From contig CAYZXL010000005.1 in assembly GCA_964482435.1 (NCBI GenBank), positions 100,940 through 164,939 on the forward strand: a DNA stretch of 64,000 bases. The letters are read 5' to 3'. The notes beneath the pieces were generated by a model. That model saw nothing but the letters and a program-made list of their open reading frames with translations, did not search any database and was not told the origin of the DNA. This document shows positions 26,122 to 35,051 of this stretch, piece by piece. How positions within the stretch are numbered: position 1 is the stretch's first letter; each line of letters begins with the position of its first letter. Made by a program: the position numbers and the translations under genes. Source of the stretch: CAYZXL01 sp964482435. Lineage in GTDB: Bacteria > Auribacterota > JABMQX01.

Positions 26122-27228
26122 TCACTTCCGTGACGCACTCTTTAGCCACAGGTCAATGGGCTTCTTAACGCCTTTGGGTCGGAACGGCAATGCAACTTTG
26201 CAGCCGGCGCCCGCTGACTGGTAGCTGGCATAGAGCACTTCCTGCACGATGCGTCCGTCTTCGCCGGTTGCCAGGGGTTCCTCCTTCCCGCGCACGCACC
26301 GCGCGAAATGGCGCATCTCTTGCGGAAAACCGTAATTCCAGAGTTCCTCGAAGACAGGATGGGTCCAACCCTTTGTGCTCGGTGCTTTTTCCACGGCGTA
26401 GCCGTATCCGTATTCGCTGTAAGTCGGCAGAGCGTTCCCCATGTGCAGGTCGGCATAGGTGACCCCACCTTCCCCGTAAACCTCGATGCGGTCCTCCATG
26501 CCACCGCGTCGCGCCCAACTGTCCTCGATAAGCCCGATGGCGCCGTTGGCGAACTCGAGGATGCAGATGGAATTATCCTCTCCCTTAGTCTTGTCGCCGT
26601 GGACATGTGTGGCCATCTGGCAATAGACGCTCTTGATTTCGGGCCGACCTAGGAACCAATAGCAGAAGGCAATCCCATGACACCCCATGTCCATAAACAC
26701 GCCGCCGCCGGAAAGCTCCACATTCCAGAACCACGGCGCATGGGGGCCGAAGTGTTTTTCGCTCTGTTTGACAAGATACACTTTTCCAAAAGCGCCCTCG
26801 TCTGCCATCTGCTTAGCCTTGACGTACTTGGGCGTGAAGAAAAGTTCCTCGGCGTACATCAGCAGAACGCCTTTTCGCCGGCATGTCTCGATCATCCGGT
26901 CGGCTTCCTCCAGCGTCATGCACAACGGCTTTTCGCAGACGACATGCTTGCCCGCATTAGCTGCGTCAATGGTCATCTGAGCATGGAGGTAGTTTGGCGC
27001 CGCGATGGTTACCATCTCAATGTCGTCTTCAGCGAGCATCTGCTTATAATCCGTGAAGACGTGTGGGATACCATACTTCTTCGCCAGCTTCTCAGCATTG
27101 CCCGGGGTAGGGGAGGCGACGGCAACGACTTCCGCTTCATCCGGAAAAATCCGAAACGAATCAGCATGAATGTCAGCCTCGAACCGCGACCCGATAATCC
27201 CGACTTTTACTCTTCCCTTGCTGGCCAT
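26122..27228 (-). CDS. Gfo/Idh/MocA family oxidoreductase (cytoplasmic)
   Basis: 368 residues without a signal peptide. The NAD(P)-binding motif is VGIIGSRFEADIH at residues 9-21, with the third glycine of GxGxxG replaced. VCEKPLCMTLEEAD carries the family's EKP lysine, and SGGGVFMDMGCHGIAFCYWFLG holds the aspartate and histidine of the active-site helix. It belongs to the sugar dehydrogenase and epimerase branch of the family. AAGGAGG lies at ideal spacing before the ATG. It is the first gene of the four-gene minus-strand unit and divergent from the transport and glycosidase unit at 27719, so the two units may share regulation. It is probably a soluble partner to the exported oxidoreductases nearby. 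Confidence 0.9.
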   Translation of the reverse strand: MASKGRVKVGIIGSRFEADIHADSFRIFPDEAEVVAVASPTPGNAEKLAKKYGIPHVFTDYKQMLAEDDIEMVTIAAPNYLHAQMTIDAANAGKHVVCEKPLCMTLEEADRMIETCRRKGVLLMYAEELFFTPKYVKAKQMADEGAFGKVYLVKQSEKHFGPHAPWFWNVELSGGGVFMDMGCHGIAFCYWFLGRPEIKSVYCQMATHVHGDKTKGEDNSICILEFANGAIGLIEDSWARRGGMEDRIEVYGEGGVTYADLHMGNALPTYSEYGYGYAVEKAPSTKGWTHPVFEELWNYGFPQEMRHFARCVRGKEEPLATGEDGRIVQEVLYASYQSAGAGCKVALPFRPKGVKKPIDLWLKSASRK

Positions 27229-27718
27229 AGTTCACGTACCTCCTTGTTATCCGGACTGGTGCGTCACGTTTCTTACGGAGTCTCACCAACTGCAACGTTG
27301 CACGGCGGTCATACCGATGGTTGTCATATTACTCTGCCTGAGGCGTACGGCAACCGCCAATCTCTGCCGGTCTTCGTCCGCCTTCCGCCGCGGCACCAAT
27401 GAGAATATTACCCGGCAAATCGGCTCGGGTCAAACAAGATGCCCATTGCGCTCTGGTTCTGTTTTGGTGACAGTGGGCGGTACGCGTCGGCCACGAGGCA
27501 CGGCCTGTACCGTCGGCATCTCTGGCCGTCGGGCGGGCTCGCCCACAAACCCCATCACGGGGCGAGACGCCCGTGCCACGATAGCATGACCGCGCGCTGC
27601 ATGACTGATGTTGACACCTTGCTTACAACGTCCCATCATTACGCGAGAAGAACGGTCTGTCAGAAGAGTGAGGCAAGCGGCTTGACCGCCGATTTAGACA
27701 TCCACCATAGGAGATAAT
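27229..27718. other. Divergent intergenic region with hairpin repeats
   Basis: 490 bases between the divergent carbohydrate units. No gene is supported. It holds a GGGCG-GGCT-CGCCC hairpin near 27531 and a copy of repeat C at 27546-27588. A TTGACC near 27680 lacks a matching -10, so I do not call a promoter. Confidence 0.45.
27546..27588 (+). repeat. Pentaloop hairpin repeat C, copy 1
   Basis: The core reads GGGC-GAGAC-GCCC followed by GTGCCACG. The five-base loop GAGAC is the reverse complement of GTCTC, the loop of a hairpin at 38796-38816. The same GCCCGTGCCA tail recurs near 40220. Confidence 0.55.
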
Positions 27719-30700
27719 ATGCACTCATTGTCTCTCAAGAGAAACATGCGCTGGTTGGTAACTCTAACGGGAGCGATTATCCTTTCCACGAATGGCGGGC
27801 ACGCTGAAGAAAGGGTGACGGCATTTCCTGCGGAGCGGGCGCGGGGCGACAAACCGGAAGCCAATCTTGGCACGACGGGGGAGTCCTCTGTTAAGGTATG
27901 GGAAGAACCGCTTGTGATTCCCAGCTACAAGGTTGGTTCTCCCGAGCCCAATCCGATGTTCTATACTCACGAATCGTATCAGGGCGCGGAAAAGAGAATC
28001 TATCCCTATCCTCTCATAGATAACCTAACCCGCGTGCGCGAGGATAGGACGTACAAGGCGCTTTACCTCGAAAATGAATACGTCAAGCTGTCAGTGTTGC
28101 CGGAGATCGGCGGTCGTGTGTTCTCGGCTCTCGATAAGACCAACAATTACGACTTCTTCTATCATCAGCACGTCATCAAGCCCGCCTTGATCGGCATGCT
28201 CGGCGCCTGGATTTCCGGTGGGATCGAGTGGTGCGCATTTCACCACCACAGGAACACGACTTTCATGCCGGTTGACTGTACGCTTGCCGAAAACCCCGAC
28301 GGCAGCAAGACCATCTGGGTCGGAGAAACCGAGCAGCGGCATCGCATGAGGTGGCTCATCGGCATCACTCTTTTTCCCGGCAAATCCTACATCGAGGCGA
28401 CGGTCAAATTCTTCAATCGCACGGCGCTCCCGCACTCGATTCTTTACTGGGCGAACGTCGCCGTCCACGTCAAGGACGATTATGAGGTGATTTTCCCACC
28501 GAGCGTTCAAGTGGCGACCTACCACTCGAAAATTGATTTCACGTATTGGCCCATTTCACGAGGGAGGTATCGCGGATACGATTATGCCGGCCTGGACATC
28601 AATTGGTGGAAGAACTCTCCCGTGTCGAACTCCTTCTTCGCCTGGAATCTCCAGGAGGATTTCATGGGCGGGTACGACCACGGCAAAGAGGCAGGCGTTG
28701 TTCACGTTGCCAATCACCATATTGTCTGTGGTGCCAAACTATGGGAGTGGGGCACGGGGGAATTCGGGCGCATGTGGGACAGGATTCTGACGGACGAGGA
28801 TGGGCCGTATGCCGAGCTGATGGTCGGCGCCTTCTCGGATAATCAGCCGGATTATAGCTGGATCGAGCCTTACGACGTTAAGGAGTTCAAGCAGTACTGG
28901 TTCCCGGTGCGTGAAATTGGTGGCTTCAAGTATGCTAACCTGAAGGGGGCTGTGAATCTCGAGCTCAAGCCCGGCAATGTCGCGGTCTTCGGTTTCCACA
29001 CGACCTCAAAGCATTCCAAAGCCCGGGCGATTCTGAAGGCAGGGGACGAAGTCATATCTGAGGATGTGGTTGATATTTCTCCCGATAGGCCGTTCAAAAA
29101 AGAAGTCAGCGTTCCTGCTGGCACAAGAGAGACGCGTTTGCGAGCTTCGTTGATTTCTGCCGACGGTGAGGTCTTGATTTCCTACCAGCCTGTTGAGCCG
29201 CAGCCAGTGTCTGAGCTGCCCCGGCCAGTTAAAGCCCCGCCGAGGCCGCAGGATATTCAGACCGTCGAGGAGCTTTACCTGACGGGCCTTCGCGTCGAGC
29301 AGATTCACAACCCGCGCGTTGACCCGATGGACTACTACGAGGAAGCTCTGAAACGGGATGCTGATGATTCGCGGTCCAACATAGCCGTTGGCATTAACTA
29401 TATCAAGCGTGGCATGTACGAGAAGGCTGAAGAGCATCTCAAGAGAGCCGTACGGCGAATCTCCGCCGACTACACGAGGCCGGAGAACGCGGAAGCGTAT
29501 TACTACCTCGGTCTTGCCCAGAGAGCCCAGGGCAAATTAGACGATGCCTGCGACAACTTCTACCGGGCGACGTGGGATTATGCTTTCCATTCAGCGGCTT
29601 ACCAGCAGTTGGCAGAACTCTCGTGCATGAGGGGGAATTTCGTCCAGGCACTTGAGGAAGTGAACGGTTCGCTTTCCAGAAATATGCTCAACAGCGAAGC
29701 CTTGAACATCAAAGCTGCCATCCTCCGAAAGCTCGGCAATCCGGGCGAGGCAAAGGCAATCGCCTCGAGAGTCCTTGCGCTTGACCCCCTTGACTTTCTT
29801 GCCATGAGCGAGCTCTATCTGGCTCAATCGGCCCTGGGCGACAGGTCGGATGCGAATGAATCGCTGGCAAAATTGACGAGGACGATGAGGAACGAGGTGC
29901 AGTCCTACCTCGAACTGGCGACTGACTACATGAATTGCGGTTTACTGGACGAGGCCATCGAGGTTCTCTCGCGGCCCGTGGAAACAAAAATGCCATTCGC
30001 AGGAACCTTTCCCCTCGTTCACTACTATCTCGGATACCTCTATCAGGAAAAGGGCATGCCCGACAAGGCGTCAGAATACTACTCCCGGGCTGCGAGGATG
30101 CCGAGCGATTATTGCTTCCCATTCCGGCTGGAGACTGTCGGGGTTCTCAACGCCGCCATCGAGGCGAATCCTTCGGACGCCCGCGCCTACTACTATTTGG
30201 GCAATCTGCTTTTCGACCTCCAGCCAGAAAGGGCTGTCGTGTGCTGGGAAAAATCACGGTCTCTCGACGACAACTTCGCCGCCGTCCACCGCAATCTCGG
30301 TTGGGCTTATTATCGGCTTGAGAACAGAGTGCCCGAGGCGATTGAGTGTTACGAGAAAGCTCTTGGCTGTAACCGGCTCGACCCGAGACTCTACCTCGAG
30401 ACGGATACTCTGTATGAGATAGGCAATGTCTCGCCCGAAAAGAGGCTTGCGCTCCTCGATAAAAACCATGACGTGGTGAGCACCCGGAATGAGAGCTTTG
30501 TCCGGGAGATCATGGTCCTTGTTCTGTCGGGCAAGTACGATAAGGCAATAGACTATCTTGCGAACAACTTCTTCCACGTGCGAGAAGGAGGCGGAGAAAT
30601 CCACGACGTGTACGTTGATGCCCATTTGCTCAAGGGCTTGGAGTACATGAAGGAAAAAGAATTCGCAAAAGCCCTCGCGCATTTTCAGAGGGCTTCTGAG

Positions 30701-31165
30701 TATCCGGAGAATCTCTCGGTCGGCCGGCCAAAGAATGACATGCGAGCTCCACAGGTAGCCTACCACATAGGCACGGCTTGTGAGGCATTGGGGGACGTTC
30801 AGAAAGCGACTGAGTTCTACAAGATGGCGGCAGACCAGCAAGACACTTCGCGCTCGCCGGAAACGCGATTCTACCAGGCGCTGTGCCTCAAGAAGCTCCA
30901 TCGAGAAGGCGATGCCGCAAAGGTCTTCGATGGCCTGATTGAAAGCGGCAAGAAAAGTCTTGCGCAGGAGGAGTCATCCGATTTCTTTGCCAAGTTTGGT
31001 GAACGGGAAACAAAGCAGGCTCGCCAGGCCTCCGCCCATTTCATCATCGGCCTCGGATTATTGGGAAAGGCCCGCCACGACGAGGCAAAACAAGAATTCA
31101 GCGAGGCCGCGAAACTCAACGTAAGCCACGTGTGGGCAAAATACCAGTTGGCTGAACTTGAATAG
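27719..31165 (+). CDS. DUF5107 domain and TPR repeat protein, exported
   Basis: 1148 residues. The N-terminus has a signal peptide (LKRNMRWLVTLTGAIILS). Residues of about 60-420 match DUF5107, a galactose-mutarotase-like beta-sandwich: LENEYVKLSVLPEIGGRVFSA is its typical first strand pair, and histidine-rich segments (GIEWCAFHHHRNTTF) could bind sugar or metal. From about residue 525 to the end it is a long array of TPR helices (for example YEKAEEHLKRAV and AEAYYYLGLAQRAQGKLDDA). In many bacteria DUF5107-TPR proteins accompany sugar ABC transporters and glycosidases, as here. Its enzymatic role is not established; carbohydrate binding or hydrolysis is likely. AGGAGA precedes the ATG closely, and the transporter genes follow after 164 bases. 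Confidence 0.85.
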   Translation: MHSLSLKRNMRWLVTLTGAIILSTNGGHAEERVTAFPAERARGDKPEANLGTTGESSVKVWEEPLVIPSYKVGSPEPNPMFYTHESYQGAEKRIYPYPLIDNLTRVREDRTYKALYLENEYVKLSVLPEIGGRVFSALDKTNNYDFFYHQHVIKPALIGMLGAWISGGIEWCAFHHHRNTTFMPVDCTLAENPDGSKTIWVGETEQRHRMRWLIGITLFPGKSYIEATVKFFNRTALPHSILYWANVAVHVKDDYEVIFPPSVQVATYHSKIDFTYWPISRGRYRGYDYAGLDINWWKNSPVSNSFFAWNLQEDFMGGYDHGKEAGVVHVANHHIVCGAKLWEWGTGEFGRMWDRILTDEDGPYAELMVGAFSDNQPDYSWIEPYDVKEFKQYWFPVREIGGFKYANLKGAVNLELKPGNVAVFGFHTTSKHSKARAILKAGDEVISEDVVDISPDRPFKKEVSVPAGTRETRLRASLISADGEVLISYQPVEPQPVSELPRPVKAPPRPQDIQTVEELYLTGLRVEQIHNPRVDPMDYYEEALKRDADDSRSNIAVGINYIKRGMYEKAEEHLKRAVRRISADYTRPENAEAYYYLGLAQRAQGKLDDACDNFYRATWDYAFHSAAYQQLAELSCMRGNFVQALEEVNGSLSRNMLNSEALNIKAAILRKLGNPGEAKAIASRVLALDPLDFLAMSELYLAQSALGDRSDANESLAKLTRTMRNEVQSYLELATDYMNCGLLDEAIEVLSRPVETKMPFAGTFPLVHYYLGYLYQEKGMPDKASEYYSRAARMPSDYCFPFRLETVGVLNAAIEANPSDARAYYYLGNLLFDLQPERAVVCWEKSRSLDDNFAAVHRNLGWAYYRLENRVPEAIECYEKALGCNRLDPRLYLETDTLYEIGNVSPEKRLALLDKNHDVVSTRNESFVREIMVLVLSGKYDKAIDYLANNFFHVREGGGEIHDVYVDAHLLKGLEYMKEKEFAKALAHFQRASEYPENLSVGRPKNDMRAPQVAYHIGTACEALGDVQKATEFYKMAADQQDTSRSPETRFYQALCLKKLHREGDAAKVFDGLIESGKKSLAQEESSDFFAKFGERETKQARQASAHFIIGLGLLGKARHDEAKQEFSEAAKLNVSHVWAKYQLAELE

Positions 31166-31329
31166 ATGACACTGGAAAAAAGGGAGTTCCGCCGTTGAGC
31201 AGTCCGCCATAGAGTCTGTGTCCGGCGATGCCGCGAATCTAAAGGCCTGACTGCTCTTACTCTTGAAGTCGAAGTCGAATCGCACGTGATTCTTGGGGCG
31301 GCCGGGCCCGAATCTATGAGGAGCTTGGT

Positions 31330-33018
31330 ATGTACACGAAGGCAAAAGCTGTACTCGTCCTGATAGTCATCGTTGCCGTCGGACTTGCCGTTTTTTTGAG
31401 CCGTAAACGTCCAGCGGACGAGGCGGGGGTTCTCTCCGAAAAAGGCGGGTATCGGTATCTCAAGTGGTACGAGGACGGCGGCGTGGATCTGGTCACGTTT
31501 GAAGATAAAGAGGTGATCCACCTGACCAGGGACGATCTGGGGAGCATGTTCGGCCAGGGGAAGAAGCCCTTCGCCGGGAAACGGATTGCCATCACGGTCA
31601 ACAACAGCGGCCCCAAAGGAGGCATATCCGGCCCGCTTTACAGATTGCGCCCGGCCTGGCAAGAGTTGACCGGGGCAAAGCTCGACATCGTGGAGATGCC
31701 CATCGCGGAGCAGCTCAATAAGACAATCACGGACCTTCGGCTCGGCGCTGGTCAGTTCGATGGGTTCATGGAAGCCGCCTGGTACATGGGCGAGTACATC
31801 ACGCCGGGGTTCATCCGTGCCATTGACGACTACATCGCCGACGAGCGTTTTCCTCGATGGGACACGACCTGGCTGCCGCCCTCCCTGCGAAACCTGTACG
31901 CGTGGGGTGGCAAATGGTACGGCACACTGAACGACAGCGACGGGCAGGTGCTCTACTGGCGAAACGACATCCTGTCCGACCCGGAATGGCAGCGGAAGTA
32001 CAAAACCGAAACGGGCAAGGACATGCCCTTTCCGGCGAGGACCTGGGAGGACGTGATTGACATTGCGCGCTTCTTCCACGGAAAAAATTGGGACAACAAC
32101 GACCCGGAACCCGACACCGGCATCGTCATGCATTTCAAGGTCAATGAGCAGGGGATGTTCCATTTCATGTCCCTGTCGGCGCCATTCGTGGTCATGGGCG
32201 GCGACAAGGTAGATCGCGGGATAAACAACTACTGGTTTGACCCGGAGACCATGGCGCCTTTGATTGACCAGCCGGGACACGTGCGGGCGCTGGGGGTTCT
32301 GTACGAGCTGTCCCGGTACGGCCCGCGAGCGCAGTCCGCGTGGGACCTGGGTACAGCGTGGGACTGGTTTCTCAGAGGAAAGGCCATATTCGTGTTTTCG
32401 TGGGGCGACGTCGGCGCCCTCGTTCAGGACACGTCGCGGTCGAAAATAAAAGGGAGGCTGGGAGCGTCCATATTGCCCGGCTCCCACGAAGTGTATGACA
32501 TGAACAACAATCGCTGGCTCAAGCTGCCTCAGCCCAACGTCGTCGGGAATACGACGGGCGGTTCCTGGCACGGCGTAATCTCCGCGAAGTCGAAGAACCC
32601 GGAAGTCGTGTACAGCTTCTACGCGCTGATGGCCACCAGGCCGGCGAGCCTCTGGAATGTCTATCGCGGCTGGACGGGCGTGGACCCCGGGGCGACCATC
32701 CATTTTCTCCCGCCGGAAGGATCGGCAGACCTTCGGGGCTACCTCGATGCGGGCTGGAACGAGAGCGACCTGCGGTTCTATTTGAAAGCCTACCACGACA
32801 ACTTTTTTGCGAAGACCATGCTTCCTTATCTGAGAATCAACGGCACCGAGGAGTACTGGCGAGCTCTCGACCAGAACCTCTCCGAGACCATGATCGGCCG
32901 GCTTAGCCCGAAGGAGTCGCTCAGTCGGACCGCGAAAGAATGGGACGAAATCACCAACCGCCGCGGCCGCGATACACAGCTCAAGCAGTATCAGCGGTCA
33001 ATCGGATACCGCAAATGA
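31330..33018 (+). CDS. ABC sugar transporter substrate-binding protein
   Basis: 562 residues, larger than the usual 400-450 for family 1 solute-binding proteins. The N-terminal hydrophobic helix (residues 7-25) has neither a lipobox nor a clear signal peptidase site, so the protein may stay anchored in the membrane. Typical elements are ITVNNSGP, the LRPAWQELTGAKLDIVEMP strand-helix pair, GGKWYGTLNDSDGQVLYWRND near the hinge, and the carbohydrate-stacking region GNTTGGSWHGV. It is followed by two MalF/MalG-like permeases. It should capture an oligosaccharide or related polyol; the neighbouring GH32 suggests a fructose-containing substrate. GAGGAG precedes the ATG. Confidence 0.9.
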   Translation: MYTKAKAVLVLIVIVAVGLAVFLSRKRPADEAGVLSEKGGYRYLKWYEDGGVDLVTFEDKEVIHLTRDDLGSMFGQGKKPFAGKRIAITVNNSGPKGGISGPLYRLRPAWQELTGAKLDIVEMPIAEQLNKTITDLRLGAGQFDGFMEAAWYMGEYITPGFIRAIDDYIADERFPRWDTTWLPPSLRNLYAWGGKWYGTLNDSDGQVLYWRNDILSDPEWQRKYKTETGKDMPFPARTWEDVIDIARFFHGKNWDNNDPEPDTGIVMHFKVNEQGMFHFMSLSAPFVVMGGDKVDRGINNYWFDPETMAPLIDQPGHVRALGVLYELSRYGPRAQSAWDLGTAWDWFLRGKAIFVFSWGDVGALVQDTSRSKIKGRLGASILPGSHEVYDMNNNRWLKLPQPNVVGNTTGGSWHGVISAKSKNPEVVYSFYALMATRPASLWNVYRGWTGVDPGATIHFLPPEGSADLRGYLDAGWNESDLRFYLKAYHDNFFAKTMLPYLRINGTEEYWRALDQNLSETMIGRLSPKESLSRTAKEWDEITNRRGRDTQLKQYQRSIGYRK

Positions 33019-33103
33019 GATGCTCGTCTGAGAATGGTGTCCGGGAAGGACAATTGTTCTTTGCTCGACGAGCCTTCGAGGCGAAATATCGCGAGGAGAC
33101 GCA

Positions 33104-33952
33104 GTGCACAGAGACGATCGTGTAAAGCTGCTCCTTCTCGTTCCCGCCGTGCTGTGGGTCCTCGTTTTCACCGTCTTTCCCCTCCTCTACAGTTTGAGGC
33201 TTTCCCTGTTCAATGTAAAAATTGGTAGCCCCGACGAGTTCGTCGGTCTGGGCAATTACGTTCACCTTTTCCGTGACCCGCGTGCTCGCAGCTCTGCGCT
33301 CATCACGCTGATTTTCGTCGGCTGCGGCGTTGCGGTACAGATGGGCCTCGGCATGGCGTTGGCTCTCTTGTTCAACCGTCGTTTGCCCTTGCGGGGCGTT
33401 CTTCGCACGGTGATGACCATGCCTTTGTTCGCGACGCCGATCGCAGTCGGCTTCCTCTTTTTCACAATCTTTTACGAGGAGGGAGGACTGGTCAACGGCC
33501 TCCTTCACCTGAAAGTCCCGTGGCTATCGAATCCGTACTGGGCACTGGCTTCCGTCACCATTGTTGACATCTGGCAGTGGACTCCCTTTTGCTTCCTGAT
33601 ATTCCTGGCGGTTCTGCAAGGGATTCCAGCGGATTACTACGAAGCCGCCATGCTTGAGACCAGGAGCGGATGGAGACTCTTTCGTTTCATCACGCTTCCT
33701 CTTCTCCAGCCGACAATCATTCTCGTGCTTCTCCTTCGCATTACGGAAGCCTTCAAGGTTTTCGACATCCCATTCACGCTCACGACGGGCGGACCGGGCA
33801 CTGCGACGCAAGTCCTGACCATGTACGCATATCGCGTCGGGATGAGGTTCTTCAACTACGGATACTCGTCCGCCATTTCGGTCTTTATGTTTGTTCTCAT
33901 CCTGGCGGTCATCACGACTCTGTTCAGGAGAATACGACAGACCTACGAGTAA
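33104..33952 (+). CDS. ABC sugar transporter permease, MalF-like
   Basis: 282 residues from a GTG at 33104, with GAGGAGA upstream. About six transmembrane helices are visible: the first near residues 8-28, then around 70-90, 105-125, 150-170, 200-220 and 260-280. The cytoplasmic EAA loop reads YEAAMLETRSGWRLFRFITLPLL, which contacts the ATPase. It belongs to the carbohydrate importer (MalF/UgpA) type and forms a heterodimer with the product of the next gene, nine bases away. The ATPase subunit is not in the window, so a shared MsiK/UgpC-like ATPase elsewhere is expected. Confidence 0.93.
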   Translation: MHRDDRVKLLLLVPAVLWVLVFTVFPLLYSLRLSLFNVKIGSPDEFVGLGNYVHLFRDPRARSSALITLIFVGCGVAVQMGLGMALALLFNRRLPLRGVLRTVMTMPLFATPIAVGFLFFTIFYEEGGLVNGLLHLKVPWLSNPYWALASVTIVDIWQWTPFCFLIFLAVLQGIPADYYEAAMLETRSGWRLFRFITLPLLQPTIILVLLLRITEAFKVFDIPFTLTTGGPGTATQVLTMYAYRVGMRFFNYGYSSAISVFMFVLILAVITTLFRRIRQTYE

Positions 33953-33961
33953 GGGCAGCCG

Positions 33962-34825
33962 ATGAATATATTGAAGGTCCTAAAGGCACGACGGCGCGCG
34001 AGGTCGTCGGCATACGCTCTCCTTGCCATCCTTGTGGCAGCGATGACCTTTCTGCCTTTCTATTGGGCGATCAGCCTCAGCATTCGAAACCCTGCGGAAG
34101 CATTTACGGTGAGCGGACTCGCCGTGCCTTTCGCTCAATACAAGCCGACTCTTGCGAATTGGAAAACCGAACTGGCGACCGGCGAAACGCAAAGGGCGCT
34201 CCTGAACAGCGTCGTCATTGCGATATGCACCGCGCTCCTCACCGTCGTGATAGGCACGCCAGCCGCCTACGCCATCGCCCGCTTCCGATTTCGCCGTCCG
34301 TCAAACCAGAGCATTGCGCTATGGTTTCTTTCTCAGAGAGTCCTGCCGCCGGTGGCGACCGCCATTCCATTTTTCCTGATTATGCGGTTTCTGGGTCTGC
34401 TTGACACCCGGCTCGCACTGATTCTCCTCAACACGACGTTCTGTCTGCCAATTGTCGTAGTCATCATGCGACAGGCGTTTCTCGAGCTCCCCGTCGAACT
34501 CGAGGAAGCCGCCCTCGTGGACGGGGCCAGCCATCTTGACGTCTTCTTGAGCATCTCCATGCGGCTCGCTGCTCCGAGCCTGGCGGCCGCAATGCTGATT
34601 GTGATTGCGTTCACGTGGAATGAATTCCTCGTTGCCCTGATGATTGGCACGCTGAAGGCAAAAGTGATTCCGGTGCATATGGCTGGCGCCGTGGACACCC
34701 GCGGAGTGCAGTTCTGGTTCGTGGCTGTGCGAACGCTCATTGCTATGACGCCGCCCGTGGTCATCGCGCTGCTCGCCCATCGGTACATCGTCAGAGGGCT
34801 GACCTTTGGTGCGGTGAAAGGCTGA
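33962..34825 (+). CDS. ABC sugar transporter permease, MalG-like
   Basis: 287 residues and about six transmembrane helices. The N-terminal helix YALLAILVAAMTFLPFYWAI is followed by a periplasmic stretch, and the EAA loop reads EEAALVDGASHLDVFLSISMRL. This is the CUT1 MalG/UgpE type, partner of the preceding permease. Downstream are 226 bases without a gene before the GH32 gene. Confidence 0.93.
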   Translation: MNILKVLKARRRARSSAYALLAILVAAMTFLPFYWAISLSIRNPAEAFTVSGLAVPFAQYKPTLANWKTELATGETQRALLNSVVIAICTALLTVVIGTPAAYAIARFRFRRPSNQSIALWFLSQRVLPPVATAIPFFLIMRFLGLLDTRLALILLNTTFCLPIVVVIMRQAFLELPVELEEAALVDGASHLDVFLSISMRLAAPSLAAAMLIVIAFTWNEFLVALMIGTLKAKVIPVHMAGAVDTRGVQFWFVAVRTLIAMTPPVVIALLAHRYIVRGLTFGAVKG

Positions 34826-35051
34826 AGCTTTTGCCCGTTTCGAGCCCTTACGAATGGCGTCGAATTTCTCCTTCGTCTTCGTCGTAGGGGCGCCGGTCAA
34901 CCTGGAGCCAAGGCGACACACCGCGCATGCGTCGGCCTGGTTCTGCGAACGCTCTCAGGGAAGTAAATTCATAGGGCCGCGACCGGCATGACCGGAACCA
35001 GTGTGAATTGGATATGCTCGGCGTCAAAACCAAGAAGCAAAGGAGCCTTTC

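Noticed and set aside
30871..32796. 641-codon open frame on the minus strand across the end of the DUF5107-TPR gene and the binding-protein gene
   Set aside because: It is antisense to two well-supported genes, has no family resemblance, and its length follows from GC-rich codon usage on the other strand.
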